Assembly: GCA_022843925.1 (NCBI GenBank)
Contig: JALHMS010000001.1
Span: 208,294-272,293 of the forward strand
Source: Burkholderiales bacterium
GTDB taxonomy: Bacteria; Pseudomonadota; Gammaproteobacteria; Burkholderiales; Ga0077523
Direction: 5' to 3'
DNA: 64,000 nucleotides
Shown here: positions 13,488-26,162 of the stretch, one piece after another
Numbering within the stretch: position 1 is the stretch's first letter
How the letters are laid out: every line of letters starts with the position of its first letter
Notes under the pieces: generated by a model
What the model saw: the letters and a program-made list of their open reading frames with translations, nothing else
What the model was told of the DNA's origin: nothing
The model's database searches: none
Translations under genes and position numbers: made by a program

Positions 13488-13987
13488 CCGGTGTGCCGCT
13501 GCTGCTTGCGCAACTTCGCGGCGATGCGGTTCTGCTTGAGACGGGAGAGGTAGTCGACGAAGACCCGGCCCTTGAGGTGGTCCATCTCGTGCTGGATGCA
13601 CACCGAAAGCAGGCCGGTCGCTTCGAATTCGAAGGCATTGCCGGAGGCATCGTAGGCGCGACCCCGAATGTGCTCGAACCGCGGGACCCTGTCGTAGACG
13701 CCCGGGACGGACAGGCACCCCTCCTCCAGTGCAGACTCGCCGTCCCCTTCGATGAGGACCGGATTCACGAACACCCGCAGGTCATCGTGCTCGTCGGAGA
13801 CGTCGGCTACGAGGACCTGGCGGTGCACGTCCACCTGGGTGGCGGCAAGCCCCACCCCGGGCGCTGCGTACATCGTCTCGGCAAGATCACGGACAAGGTC
13901 GCGCAGGTTCTCGTCGAAAGATCGGACGGGTTCGGCCACCTTGTGGAGGCGCGGATCTGGGTATTGGAGGATTTGCAGGATCGCCAT
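13484..13987 (-). CDS. def: Peptide deformylase
   Basis: This metallo-hydrolase removes the N-formyl group from new proteins. The 167-residue product has the three family motifs: GVGLA (44-48), EGCLS (89-93, metal-binding Cys) and QHEMDH (132-137, HExxH metal site). The ATG at 13987 gives [14 protein letters not shown], a standard deformylase N-terminus; the frame is open further upstream into the divergent promoter region. It is the promoter-proximal gene of the minus-strand operon reading through fmt, rsmB, DUF4390, ntrY and ntrX. Confidence 0.96.
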   Translation of the reverse strand: MAILQILQYPDPRLHKVAEPVRSFDENLRDLVRDLAETMYAAPGVGLAATQVDVHRQVLVADVSDEHDDLRVFVNPVLIEGDGESALEEGCLSVPGVYDRVPRFEHIRGRAYDASGNAFEFEATGLLSVCIQHEMDHLKGRVFVDYLSRLKQNRIAAKLRKQQRHTG

Positions 13988-14100
13988 AAATGCTTGCTTA
14001 CTTAGACTATTACGCTCAAAATCTAATCCAGAATATAGGTAAATCCCGTTACCGTGCGGATTCTCGGGGGGATTTGCCTTGTACCTTGGTGGGGGCTGTG
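13988..14100. promoter_or_regulatory. Divergent promoter region between def and the LysM gene
   Basis: The 113-base gap is clearly richer in A and T than its surroundings, especially 13988-14045, and separates two divergently read gene groups. It must hold promoters in both directions, but no single -35/-10 pair stands out. The LysM gene has a GGTGGGGG ribosome-site-like stretch just before its ATG. Confidence 0.5.
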
Positions 14101-15261
14101 ATGCGCAATTCAATCATATCGACGCTCGCCGGGCTAACGCTCGTGGCGTTGTCAGTGTCCGCACCGAGGGCGGAAGACGCTCCCATGGAGCTCCAGGACA
14201 ACCCGCCGGAGCGCTACGTCGTGACCCGCGGGGACACCCTGTGGGGAATTTCCAAACGCTACCTGAAGAACCCGTGGCGCTGGCCGGACCTCTGGGGCAT
14301 GAACAAGGACGAGGTTCGCAACCCTCATCTGATCTACCCCGGCAATGTCCTCGTGTTCGACACGTCCTCCGGTCAACCAAGACTGCGGCTCGAAGGCGAT
14401 GGTCCGGGCGGACTCGCAGAGATCGCCAAGGGCACGGGCGTCGGGAGCACCGTCAAGCTGTCACCGCGCGTGCGCAGCGAGCAGCTAAGCGGTACGGCGG
14501 TGAAGAGCATATCGGCATCCGTCATCAATCCCTTCCTCAATCGCCCGCTGATCGTTGCACCCGACCAGTTCGAACAGGCGCCGCGCATCATCGCGACGCC
14601 GGAGAACCGGGTGCTCGTGGGTGATGGAGACATCGCCTACGTCGAGGGGATCGGCAAGGACACCCCCCCTCTCTGGCAGGTGTATCGCCCCAGCAAGCCG
14701 CTCATCGATCCATTCACCAAAGAGGTTCTCGGCTTCGAGGTGTTGTATCTGGCCGACGCGCAGGTCCGCGACTATGGTGGCGTATCGACCGTGAAGATCC
14801 TGCGGGCACGCCAGGAGGTCGGCGTCGGGGATCGGCTCGTGCTCTCCCCCCCACCGGACGTGCTTGCCTATGTGCCTCGGGCAGCGAAGTCCTCCCAGGA
14901 GGGTCATGTGATCTCGGCGCCGGACACGGTCATTTCCGAGATCGGCCAGCAGCAGATCATCGTCCTCAACGTGGGCGCACGGAACGGCGTCGAAACCGGG
15001 CAGGTGTTCGCGCTTTACCGGTCAGGCATCGTGTCGACCCCAAGACGCCTGCCGTCGAGCACCTCGAACGACCCCCACCGCGCGGAGATCGTCACCGTGC
15101 AATCGGAATTCGATCCCAAGAAGGAAGGGGGGCCGGTGACGCTTCCCGACGAACGCTACGGGATCACGTTCGTGTTCCGAGTGTTCGAGAAGGTCTCGTA
15201 CGCGCTCGTCATGAATGCCGCCCGCCCGGTGAATCTGCTCGACCGGGTGAAGGCACCCTGA
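14101..15261 (+). CDS. Exported LysM-domain protein
   Basis: The 386-residue protein has an N-terminal signal peptide (about 1-25, cleavage near APRAEDA) and one LysM peptidoglycan-binding module (about 39-87, [17 protein letters not shown] to PGNVL). A long uncharacterised C-terminal region of about 300 residues follows. Proteins of this layout are commonly encoded directly upstream of dprA in betaproteobacteria, as here. The role is presumably in the cell envelope. The ATG at 14101 is preferred because it starts the signal peptide; the frame is open upstream into the promoter region. Confidence 0.85.
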   Translation: MRNSIISTLAGLTLVALSVSAPRAEDAPMELQDNPPERYVVTRGDTLWGISKRYLKNPWRWPDLWGMNKDEVRNPHLIYPGNVLVFDTSSGQPRLRLEGDGPGGLAEIAKGTGVGSTVKLSPRVRSEQLSGTAVKSISASVINPFLNRPLIVAPDQFEQAPRIIATPENRVLVGDGDIAYVEGIGKDTPPLWQVYRPSKPLIDPFTKEVLGFEVLYLADAQVRDYGGVSTVKILRARQEVGVGDRLVLSPPPDVLAYVPRAAKSSQEGHVISAPDTVISEIGQQQIIVLNVGARNGVETGQVFALYRSGIVSTPRRLPSSTSNDPHRAEIVTVQSEFDPKKEGGPVTLPDERYGITFVFRVFEKVSYALVMNAARPVNLLDRVKAP

Positions 15262-15280
15262 TCGCAGGTCAGGGCGTCGC

Positions 15281-16360
15281 ATGTCGGTCGACCCCGACAT
15301 CGAGGACTGGCTGCGATTCACGCTGGTGCCCGGCATCGGGGGCGCAACCCAGCGCAGGCTCCTTCAGCATTTCGGTTCTCCCGCTTCGGCTCTCGGGGCG
15401 TCGCCGTCCGCAGTCTCGAAGCTCCTGAGCGCTACGGCTGCATCGGCGTGGCGCACCGGTGCCGATGCCAGGGAGATCCAGCGAGTGATCGCTTGGCTCG
15501 AAGAACCCGGCAACCACCTGCTGACCCTCGCCGACGCAGAGTACCCACCTGCGCTGCTTGAGACTGCGGACCCACCCACGGTTCTGTATGTGAAGGGATC
15601 GATCGACCGGCTTTCGATGCCTGCCCTGGCCATCGTGGGAAGTCGGAACGCGACGCCTCAGGGACTCTCGACGGCGCGGGAGTTTGCCCAGGCTCTCGGA
15701 TCGGCGGGTCTCACCATCGTGAGCGGCCTCGCATTGGGTATCGACACCGCAGCGCATGAAGGGGGGCTCGCCAGTGCGGGAAGCACCATCGCGGTCGTAG
15801 GGACCGGCCTGGACATCGTGTATCCGGCGCGGAATCGCGATCTCGCGCACCGCATCGCGGCGGAGGGGGCGATCTTGTCGGAGTTCGCCATCGGCACCAA
15901 GGCGATCCCGTCGAATTTCCCGCGCCGGAATCGATTGATCAGCGGGCTTTCGCGAGGCGTGCTCGTGGTCGAGGCAGCCCTCCGCAGCGGCTCTCTTTCC
16001 ACGGCCCGCTTCGCGGGCGAGCAGGGTCGTGAAGTACTGGCCATCCCAGGGTCGATCCACTCTCCGTTGTCGCGGGGCTGTCACGTCCTGATCAAGCAAG
16101 GCGCGAAACTCGTCGAGAGCGTATCCGACGTTCTCGAGGAGCTGCACGTCGCCTCGCCGGTGTCGGTGGCGCTGGATCAATCGAACGATGACGACCCCGT
16201 TCTCGCTGCGCTCGGGCATGATCCGTGCGACTTCGACACCCTGTCACAGCGGACGGGACTGCCGGTCGGGTCTCTGCAGACGCGCCTGTCCGAACTGGAA
16301 CTGGAGGGCAGGATCGCCTGTCTGCCGGGCGGTCGGTTCCAGCGATTGCCGACGAACTGA
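15281..16360 (+). CDS. dprA: DNA processing protein DprA
   Basis: DprA binds incoming single-stranded DNA and loads RecA during natural transformation. The 359-residue protein has an N-terminal helical domain, the Rossmann-like DprA/Smf domain (about 80-295) with GSRNATPQG (120-128) and SGLALGIDTAAH, and a C-terminal winged-helix-like part (about 300-359). It follows the LysM gene by 19 bases. The smg/DUF494 gene often found just after dprA in relatives is missing; topoisomerase III follows after 93 bases. Confidence 0.95.
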   Translation: MSVDPDIEDWLRFTLVPGIGGATQRRLLQHFGSPASALGASPSAVSKLLSATAASAWRTGADAREIQRVIAWLEEPGNHLLTLADAEYPPALLETADPPTVLYVKGSIDRLSMPALAIVGSRNATPQGLSTAREFAQALGSAGLTIVSGLALGIDTAAHEGGLASAGSTIAVVGTGLDIVYPARNRDLAHRIAAEGAILSEFAIGTKAIPSNFPRRNRLISGLSRGVLVVEAALRSGSLSTARFAGEQGREVLAIPGSIHSPLSRGCHVLIKQGAKLVESVSDVLEELHVASPVSVALDQSNDDDPVLAALGHDPCDFDTLSQRTGLPVGSLQTRLSELELEGRIACLPGGRFQRLPTN

Positions 16361-16453
16361 TCTTCGTCCCCCGCGACACCCTCGCTTGCGCCCTGCAAAT
16401 TCGGGCGCTTATCATTCGCGGCCCTTTTTTCCTCCCCCGGCAGGTTTCCCTCG

Positions 16454-19096
16454 ATGCCCACCACGAAACGCGCCGCCAGCGCCAAGACGACGCCCGCGCG
16501 TAGCAAACCCGCTCCGGTCCGACGCCCGACATCCACGGACGACGGTACCGGAACGGCGGTAGGCAAGCGACTCATCGTCGCCGAGAAGCCGTCGGTCGCA
16601 GCCGACATCGCCAAGGCCCTGGGGGGCTTCACCAAGCAAGGCGAGTACTTCGAGAACGACGCGTACGTGGTGTCTTCCGCGGTGGGTCACCTGCTCGAAC
16701 TGGCCGCGCCGGAGGAGTTCGAGGTGAAGCGGGGCAAGTGGTCGTTCGCGAACCTGCCTGTCATTCCTCCGCACTTCGATCTGAAGCCGATCGAGAAGAG
16801 CGAGGACCGCCTGAAGCTCCTCACGCGCCTCATCAAGCGCAAGGACATCGTCGGTCTGGTGAACGCCTGCGACGCCGGTCGCGAAGGTGAACTCATCTTC
16901 CGGTACATCGTGCAGCACGCCCGGACCGACAAGCCCATCGAGCGCCTCTGGCTCCAATCGATGACACCGGCGGCCATCCGCGATGGTTTCGCTTCCCTGC
17001 GCGACGACGCGTCGATGCAACCGCTTGCCGACGCCGCGACCTGCCGCAGCGAGTCCGATTGGCTGGTCGGGATCAACGGCACGCGCGCCATGACCGCGTT
17101 CAACAGCAAGGACGGTGGCTTCTACAAGACCACCGTCGGACGCGTGCAGACCCCCACGCTGGCGGTGCTGGTGGAACGTGAGCGGCGCATCAAGGCGTTC
17201 CGGGCCCGCGACTACTGGGAAGTGAACGGCACGTTCGAAAGCGGCGGGGGTGAGTATCCGGGCCGCTGGTTCGACGAGAATTTCGAAAGGACCACCAAGG
17301 CCGACGACCCCGATGTCCGGGCGGAACGGATCTGGGACAAGGCCCGCGCCGACGAGATCACCGCCAAGTGCATCGGCAAGCCCGGCACGGTGACGGAAGA
17401 GTCGAAGCCCACGACGCAGGCACCGCCCCTCCTGTACGACCTCACCAGTCTGCAACGCGAGGCGAACAGCCGGTTCGGCTTCTCGGCGAAGATGACGCTC
17501 TCCCTCGCCCAGGCCCTGTACGAGAAGCACAAGGTACTCACCTACCCGCGTACCGACGCGCGGGCGCTGCCCGAGGACTACGGTCCCACGGTCCGCAGCA
17601 CGATGGAGATGCTGAAGGGCGGGCTGTCGAATTCGCTCATCGCCGGCTACTCGACGTTGGCCGGACGTGTTCTTCAGGAGGGCTGGGTGCGCCCGAACAA
17701 GCGCATCTTCAACAACGAGAAGATCTCCGACCACTTCGCCATCATCCCGACGCTCGATGCGCCCAAGCATCTCTCCGAAGTGGAGCAGAAGCTGTACGAC
17801 ATGGTCGTGAAGCGGTTCCTCGCCGTGTTCTTCCCGTCGGCCGAACACCTCGTCACCACGCGCATCACGCGCGTCGAGGGCGAACCCTTCAAGACCGAAG
17901 GGCGCATTCTCGTGAATGCTGGCTGGCTCGAGGTCTATGGCAAGGAAGCGGCGGAAGGGGACGAGGGCTCCCTCGCCGCCGTGAAGGATGGCAAGGCGAT
18001 CGCGGCGCACGTGGAAACGCGCACCCATGTCACGAAGCCACCGGCGCGATTCACGGAAGCGACGCTTCTATCCGCGATGGAAGGGGCGGGCAAGCTGGTC
18101 GAAGACGAGGATCTTCGGGCAGCGATGAGCGAGAAGGGTCTCGGCACGCCGGCCACTCGTGCCGCGGTGATCGAAGGTCTGTTGACGGAGGAGTACCTCG
18201 TTCGCGAGGGCCGCGAGCTGATTCCCACCGCCAAGGCGTTCGACCTGCTCTACGCACTCGACAAGTTCGGCATCGACGAATTGCGGTCCCCCGAACTGAC
18301 CGGGGAGTGGGAGTACAAGCTCAAGCAGATGGAGCAGGGCCTCCTCAAGCGTTCCGAGTTCATGCATCACATCATGGCCACCACGAAGGACCTCGTGGAC
18401 CGCGTCAAGCAGGGAACGCTGTCCGACGAACCCATCTCGACGCTGGGAACGCCGTGCCCGAAATGCGGTGGTACGGTCATCGAGAACTACAAGAAGTTCG
18501 CCTGTCAGAAGTGCGACTTCTCCCTGTGGAAGGTGATCGCGAGTCGACGGATGGAAGGGCACGAGATGGAGACGCTCTTCACCGAGCATGCGATCGGACC
18601 GCTGCAAGGTTTCCGGAGCCGGATGGGCCGCGCCTTCGCAGCAATGCTCAGATTGAAGGACGACTTCACCGTCGAGTTCGACTTCGGGCAGTCGTCACCG
18701 ACCAGCGAAGGCGACCAGGAAGCGGTCGAATTCAGCGGGCAGACCAGCCTGGGTGCGTGCCCGAAGTGCGGATCCGGCGTGTACGACCATGGCATGGCGT
18801 ACGTCTGCGAAAAATCGGTGGGCGCCGAGCGGTCCTGTGACTTCCGCTCGGGGAAGATCATCCTGCAACGCTCGATCGAACCCGAGCAGGTGCGCAAGCT
18901 TCTCGAGACGGGCAAGACCGATCTGCTGCACCGGTTCATCTCCAAGAAGGGCAGACCGTTTTCCGCGTTCCTCGTCCGTGGAGCAGACGGCAAGGTCGGA
19001 TTCGAGTTTGCGCCGAGGGCGAGCGCACGCACGAAGACCGTGGAAGGCGAGGGCGAGAAACCGAAGCCCACGAGCCGTCGCAAGAAGGCTGGCTGA
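16454..19096 (+). CDS. topB: DNA topoisomerase III (type IA)
   Basis: The enzyme breaks one DNA strand through a 5'-phosphotyrosine and resolves or decatenates DNA. The 880-residue protein has a basic, Ala-rich N-terminal tail (1-37), a Toprim domain (EKPSVA 44-49, DAGREGE 140-146), the topoisomerase core with active-site Y364 in VLTYPRTD, and C-terminal zinc-ribbon-like modules (CPKCGG...CQKC near 665-685 and CPKCG near 770). A Lys/Arg-rich tail ends the protein. The N-terminal start of the fold (KRLIVAEKPSVA) and the decatenase-like layout favour topB over topA. Confidence 0.9.
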   Translation: MPTTKRAASAKTTPARSKPAPVRRPTSTDDGTGTAVGKRLIVAEKPSVAADIAKALGGFTKQGEYFENDAYVVSSAVGHLLELAAPEEFEVKRGKWSFANLPVIPPHFDLKPIEKSEDRLKLLTRLIKRKDIVGLVNACDAGREGELIFRYIVQHARTDKPIERLWLQSMTPAAIRDGFASLRDDASMQPLADAATCRSESDWLVGINGTRAMTAFNSKDGGFYKTTVGRVQTPTLAVLVERERRIKAFRARDYWEVNGTFESGGGEYPGRWFDENFERTTKADDPDVRAERIWDKARADEITAKCIGKPGTVTEESKPTTQAPPLLYDLTSLQREANSRFGFSAKMTLSLAQALYEKHKVLTYPRTDARALPEDYGPTVRSTMEMLKGGLSNSLIAGYSTLAGRVLQEGWVRPNKRIFNNEKISDHFAIIPTLDAPKHLSEVEQKLYDMVVKRFLAVFFPSAEHLVTTRITRVEGEPFKTEGRILVNAGWLEVYGKEAAEGDEGSLAAVKDGKAIAAHVETRTHVTKPPARFTEATLLSAMEGAGKLVEDEDLRAAMSEKGLGTPATRAAVIEGLLTEEYLVREGRELIPTAKAFDLLYALDKFGIDELRSPELTGEWEYKLKQMEQGLLKRSEFMHHIMATTKDLVDRVKQGTLSDEPISTLGTPCPKCGGTVIENYKKFACQKCDFSLWKVIASRRMEGHEMETLFTEHAIGPLQGFRSRMGRAFAAMLRLKDDFTVEFDFGQSSPTSEGDQEAVEFSGQTSLGACPKCGSGVYDHGMAYVCEKSVGAERSCDFRSGKIILQRSIEPEQVRKLLETGKTDLLHRFISKKGRPFSAFLVRGADGKVGFEFAPRASARTKTVEGEGEKPKPTSRRKKAG

Positions 19097-19252
19097 GCGC
19101 GCGGTCGGCCCGCGGCCGATTCCGGTACCCGGCGTGTCTGGCGACGGGGGAAGGCACGCCGCGATCACGTTTCGCCTGCCCTGCGCGCATACTGCGGGCA
19201 TGACAACTCCATCCGGCAATCCGTCGATCACGCTTCCTACCTGGTGGTCGCG

Positions 19253-20125
19253 ATGATCCGTATCGAGATGCGCGTCGATCTGCGCTACCAGGTCGACGCC
19301 CTTGGCGCCGACTTCATCTTCAACATCCACGCCGCACTCACGCCGAGCCAGGTTATCTCGTCGGAGCGGCTCGAGTTGAACCAGTCCGTCGAACCGCGCA
19401 TGCACCAGGACCCGATGACCGGCAACCGGTATCTGCGGCTCCGCGCCAACCCGGGCCCACTGACCCTTTCGTACTCGGCGACCGTGGATCTGACGCACCA
19501 CGTGGCGGATCCTCAGCAGATCCCGGAAGTGCCGATCCGCAACCTTCCGCCCGATGTGCTCGGGTACATCTACCCCAGCCGCTATTGCCAGTCGGACCGA
19601 CTGGTCAAACTCGCCATCAACGAGTTCGGTGGCATGTGGCAGGGCTACAGTCGCGTGCTCGCGATCCAGGAATGGGTACGGCGGCACGTGACCTTCACGT
19701 CCAACACGTCGAACTCGAACACGTCAGCCGTCGACACGCTCATAGAACAGGTCGGTGTCTGTCGGGACTTCGCGCATCTGATGATTGCCCTGTGCCGCGC
19801 GGTGAACATCCCGGCGCGCTTTGCGACCGGGACCGACTACGGCGCCGACCCCGTGCTGGGACCGCCGGACTTCCATGCCTACGTGGAAGCGTACCTGGGA
19901 GACCGCTGGTACATCTTCGAACCGTCGGGTACCGCCATTCCCATGGGGCTGGTGCGTTTCGGCACCGGTCGGGACGCAGCGGATGTGGCTTTCGCCACCA
20001 TCTTCGGCGGGGTGCGATCGATGGCGCCGATGATCCACGCTCGAGCAGTGGTGGACGACGGGTTGGACTGCAAACTACCCGTCCACACGATGAACGCTCT
20101 TTCCACCGATCGCGGAAACCTCTGA
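19253..20125 (+). CDS. Transglutaminase-like domain protein
   Basis: The 290-residue cytoplasmic-looking protein has an N-terminal beta domain and a C-terminal transglutaminase-like core. C170 lies in GVCRDFAHL and H208 in DFHAYVEAYL. The third triad position, usually Asp in a FDP-type motif, is Glu (E223 in WYIFEPSG). Such proteins may act as peptidases or amidases; no substrate can be named. The ATG at 19253 has GGTGG five bases upstream; GTG at 19244 in the same frame is an alternative. The 156 bases before it hold no clear promoter. Confidence 0.8.
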   Translation: MIRIEMRVDLRYQVDALGADFIFNIHAALTPSQVISSERLELNQSVEPRMHQDPMTGNRYLRLRANPGPLTLSYSATVDLTHHVADPQQIPEVPIRNLPPDVLGYIYPSRYCQSDRLVKLAINEFGGMWQGYSRVLAIQEWVRRHVTFTSNTSNSNTSAVDTLIEQVGVCRDFAHLMIALCRAVNIPARFATGTDYGADPVLGPPDFHAYVEAYLGDRWYIFEPSGTAIPMGLVRFGTGRDAADVAFATIFGGVRSMAPMIHARAVVDDGLDCKLPVHTMNALSTDRGNL

Positions 20126-20133
20126 CGACAGGT

Positions 20134-20167
20134 GGCGGAGTCCCGGTCAGCTGGAAGCGACTCCGCC
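20134..20167. terminator. Hairpin between convergent transglutaminase gene and gyrB
   Basis: GGCGGAGTC at 20134-20142 pairs with GACTCCGCC at 20159-20167 around a 16-base loop. It lies between two convergent stop codons and could end transcription from both sides. There is no T-run, so it may be a weak or factor-assisted terminator. Confidence 0.5.
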
Positions 20168-20177
20168 GCGACGGCGT

Positions 20178-23725
<3,548 letters not shown>

Positions 23726-23913
23726 GGTTTATATGAATGATGAGAATCGATGAAGGGGACCCGAATCTGTGGATAACTCTTCAGACTGCTGAATGCATTC
23801 GGGATTGTTTGACGCCACCAGCCCAGTTGTCGCTGGGGACAAGCAGTGGGTGGATTGTGCATGGTTCCAGCCCGAGCCTCGAAAAAGCGAGTTGTTCACA
23901 ATGTGTCCCCAGG
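23726..23913. promoter_or_regulatory. dnaA-dnaN intergenic region with DnaA boxes (possible oriC part)
   Basis: The 188-base gap has one perfect DnaA box (TTATCCACA on the minus strand, 23768-23776). A near-match, TTGTTCACA, lies at 23892-23900 (one mismatch to TTATNCACA). Two weaker relatives are seen, one overlapping the dnaA stop codon. The end next to dnaN (23728-23755) is A/T-rich. This fits part of a replication origin or DnaA-controlled expression of dnaN. Confidence 0.55.
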
Positions 23914-25272
23914 TTATCCCCGCAGGATCTGAATGAGCGCATCGAAGTCGCGGGCCATGTCGGCGTCGAGTGAACGCAGCTCGGCGATTTTTCTGCAAGC
24001 ATGAAGCACCGTGGTGTGGTCGCGTCCTCCGAACGCATCTCCGATGTCCGGGAGGCTCAGGGACGTCAGTTCCTTGGCCAATGCCATGGCCATCTGTCGC
24101 GGACGGGCCACGGTACGGGACCGCTTCTTGGAGAACATTTCCGCGACCTTGACCTTGTAATAGTCAGCCACCGTCTTCTGGATGTTGTCGACGGAGATCT
24201 GGCGGGTCTGCACAGCGAGAAGGTCGCGCAGTGCGTCGCGGGCGGAGTCGATGAGGATGGGCAGGCTCGCAAACCGGCAGTAGGCGACCACACGCTTGAG
24301 CGCACCTTCGAGTTCCCGAACGTTCGACTGGATATGCGTGGCGATGAAGAACGCGACATCTTCCGACAGAGGGATACGCTCCACTTCCGCCTTCTTCAGC
24401 AGGATTGCCACGCGCATCTCCAATTCAGGCGGCTCGATGGCGACGGTCAGGCCCCAACCGAACCGCGAGATGAGGCGATCCTCCATCCCCGAGATTTCCT
24501 TCGGGTAGCTGTCGCATGTGATGATCACCTGCCGATGCGCGTCGATGAGGGCATTGAAGGCGTAGAAGAACTCCTCCTGGGTACGACTCTTCCCGCTGAA
24601 GAACTGGATGTCGTCGATGAGGAGGAGATCCAGCGAGTGGTAGAACTTCTTGAAGGCGTCGAACGATTTGTGTTGGTACGCGCGGATGACGTCGGACACG
24701 TACTGTTCCGCATGCGAGTACCTGACGTTTGCCGATGGATTCCTCTGAAGCACCAGGTTGGCGATCGCGTGAATCAGATGGGTCTTTCCCAAGCCCACGC
24801 CGCCATACACGAACAATGGGTTGTAGGCGGTCCCGGGATGCTCGGCGACTTGCAGCGCAGCAGCGCGAGCCAACTGATTCGCCTTCCCGGTCACAAAGTT
24901 ATCGAAGGAAAAGAGGGGATTCAGACGCCCACGCTCCCTCGCCGGCGCGATATCCGGTGCTGTCATCGCGGCGGCGGTGGAAACAGGTTGCGCTGGGCTG
25001 TCATCCGGATCGCGACGGGCCCTGGAGGTGGCTGGTCTGGAAGCAAGGGCCAGACTGACTGCTGTCGTACCGTCGCTGATACGCTTGACGGAGTCTTCTA
25101 TGGATTTCAAGAATTTGTCACGCACCCACTCGAGGACGAACCGATTGGGTGCCGTCAGGACCAGCATCTCTTCCACCTGCTGGGCGGCGAGAGGGCGTAT
25201 CCATGTCTGGAACTGTTGTTCCGGAAGGAGGCGTCGCAGCTCCTGTTGACAGGTTTCCCAGAGGTCTGACAT
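23914..25272 (-). CDS. dnaA: Chromosomal replication initiator DnaA
   Basis: DnaA binds DnaA boxes at oriC and melts the DNA. The 452-residue protein has domain I (1-80, [20 protein letters not shown]), a variable linker (about 81-115), and an AAA+ domain with Walker [10 protein letters not shown] (157-165) and Walker [11 protein letters not shown] (from about 216). The C-terminal DNA-binding domain carries the signature [18 protein letters not shown] at 25272 is a standard N-terminus. It is divergent from rpmH, and DnaA boxes flank it on both sides. Confidence 0.98.
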   Translation of the reverse strand: MSDLWETCQQELRRLLPEQQFQTWIRPLAAQQVEEMLVLTAPNRFVLEWVRDKFLKSIEDSVKRISDGTTAVSLALASRPATSRARRDPDDSPAQPVSTAAAMTAPDIAPARERGRLNPLFSFDNFVTGKANQLARAAALQVAEHPGTAYNPLFVYGGVGLGKTHLIHAIANLVLQRNPSANVRYSHAEQYVSDVIRAYQHKSFDAFKKFYHSLDLLLIDDIQFFSGKSRTQEEFFYAFNALIDAHRQVIITCDSYPKEISGMEDRLISRFGWGLTVAIEPPELEMRVAILLKKAEVERIPLSEDVAFFIATHIQSNVRELEGALKRVVAYCRFASLPILIDSARDALRDLLAVQTRQISVDNIQKTVADYYKVKVAEMFSKKRSRTVARPRQMAMALAKELTSLSLPDIGDAFGGRDHTTVLHACRKIAELRSLDADMARDFDALIQILRG

Positions 25273-25446
25273 TGGAGTCGGGTCGGCTCTCGCGGCTAGC
25301 TTGGTCAGACGGAGAGGGAAGCGAGGAAGGGACGAGAGTCTACCAATGGGGCCCAGAGTTATCCACAGGTACTCGGCGAATCGATTTCCGCAATTGACAT
25401 GGAGTCGCGCGCAAGTGTCTAATTTGAGGCTTTTTCGGGGATAGCC
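25273..25446. promoter_or_regulatory. dnaA-rpmH intergenic region (candidate oriC)
   Basis: This divergent 174-base gap contains a perfect DnaA box, TTATCCACA, at 25359-25367. The rpmH promoter lies next to it, and A/T-rich sequence lies toward rpmH (25380-25432). The rpmH-dnaA gap is the usual oriC position in many proteobacteria. Only one perfect box is seen, so it may work together with the dnaA-dnaN gap. Confidence 0.55.
25394..25423 (+). promoter_or_regulatory. rpmH promoter
   Basis: A perfect -35 TTGACA (25394-25399) is followed after 18 bases by TCTAAT (25418-25423), 24 bases upstream of the rpmH start. It probably drives rpmH-rnpA-yidD-yidC and perhaps genes beyond. Confidence 0.7.
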
Positions 25447-25581
25447 ATGAAACGGACCTACCAGCCTTCAGTGACCCGCCGCAAGAGAACGCACGGGTTT
25501 CGTATTCGCATGAGAACCAAGGCCGGACGCGCGGTCATCAATGCTCGCCGGGCCAAGGGACGTTCCAGACTCGCCGTCTGA
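25447..25581 (+). CDS. rpmH: 50S ribosomal protein L34
   Basis: The 44-residue, very basic protein begins [18 protein letters not shown] and ends [10 protein letters not shown], which is the L34 sequence pattern throughout. It is a structural protein of the large ribosomal subunit. It is the first gene of the rpmH-rnpA-yidD-yidC block, and its 3' end overlaps the frame of rnpA. Confidence 0.98.
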   Translation: MKRTYQPSVTRRKRTHGFRIRMRTKAGRAVINARRAKGRSRLAV

Positions 25582-25939
25582 GGCGATTGGGGCCTCGAAC
25601 TCGGCTTATGGTCTTCCAGCCGGCCGCCGTTTGCGCGGTGCCGCGGCGTTCGAGCGCGCGTTTCGCGCTGGGCAGCGGAAGACAGGGAAGTTTTTCGTGG
25701 TCTATCGGATCGCGAAAGCAGGCCAAGTCCCCTGTCTTGGGATGGTGGTTTCGAAGCGCATTGCCGGGAATGGCGTTTACCGCAACCGGCTGAAGCGCTT
25801 GGTGCGAGAAGCCTATCGGACCCTTCCAGAAAAGGTTCAACCTTTTGATTTTGTGGTCAGACTGAAAGCGCGTCCTGATCCGAAATCCCTTCTGGAAGCG
25901 TCTCGGGAACTCACGAATTTGTTCCTGAGCACCCCGTGA
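25541..25939 (+). CDS. rnpA: Ribonuclease P protein component
   Basis: RnpA helps the catalytic RNA of RNase P mature tRNA 5' ends. The sequence has the family pattern [19 protein letters not shown] and then [22 protein letters not shown], the RNR-type RNA-binding motif. The start is uncertain. ATG at 25541 lies inside rpmH (41-base overlap) and gives 132 residues. No ATG, GTG or TTG lies between it and the TTG at 25631, which would cut into the conserved N-terminus. An upstream start overlapping rpmH is therefore likely. Confidence 0.9.
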   Translation: MLAGPRDVPDSPSEAIGASNSAYGLPAGRRLRGAAAFERAFRAGQRKTGKFFVVYRIAKAGQVPCLGMVVSKRIAGNGVYRNRLKRLVREAYRTLPEKVQPFDFVVRLKARPDPKSLLEASRELTNLFLSTP

Positions 25940-26154
25940 TAGCAAGAATGCTGATTGCAGTCGTCAAGGGGTACCGGTTTCTGGTCAGCCCATGGCTGCC
26001 GTCGGCTTGTCGTTTTTCTCCTTCCTGTTCGGCCTATGCCATCGAAGCCCTGACCCGACACGGGGCGTGGCGTGGTGGCTGGCTCACGATTCATCGGTTA
26101 GCCCGGTGTCACCCCTGGTGTGTTGGGGGACATGACCCGGTTCCCCGGGACTAG
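25936..26154 (+). CDS. yidD: Membrane protein insertion efficiency factor YidD
   Basis: YidD is a small peripheral membrane protein that aids YidC-dependent insertion. The 72-residue product has the family cysteine-rich centre (ACRFSPSCSAYAIEAL) and the C-terminal CHPWCVGGHDPVP. The GTG at 25936 overlaps the rnpA stop by 4 bases; ATG at 25948 is the alternative start. yidC follows after 8 bases, the usual order. Confidence 0.95.
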   Translation: MIARMLIAVVKGYRFLVSPWLPSACRFSPSCSAYAIEALTRHGAWRGGWLTIHRLARCHPWCVGGHDPVPRD

Positions 26155-26162
26155 AAGACTCC

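Noticed and set aside
16454-19096. DNA topoisomerase I (topA)
   Set aside because: The N-terminal Toprim pattern and active-site context look more like type III; the zinc-ribbon tail alone does not decide. Some doubt remains.
19200-19256. Small open frame starting ATG 19200
   Set aside because: Only 18 codons, no good ribosome site, and it overlaps the transglutaminase start.
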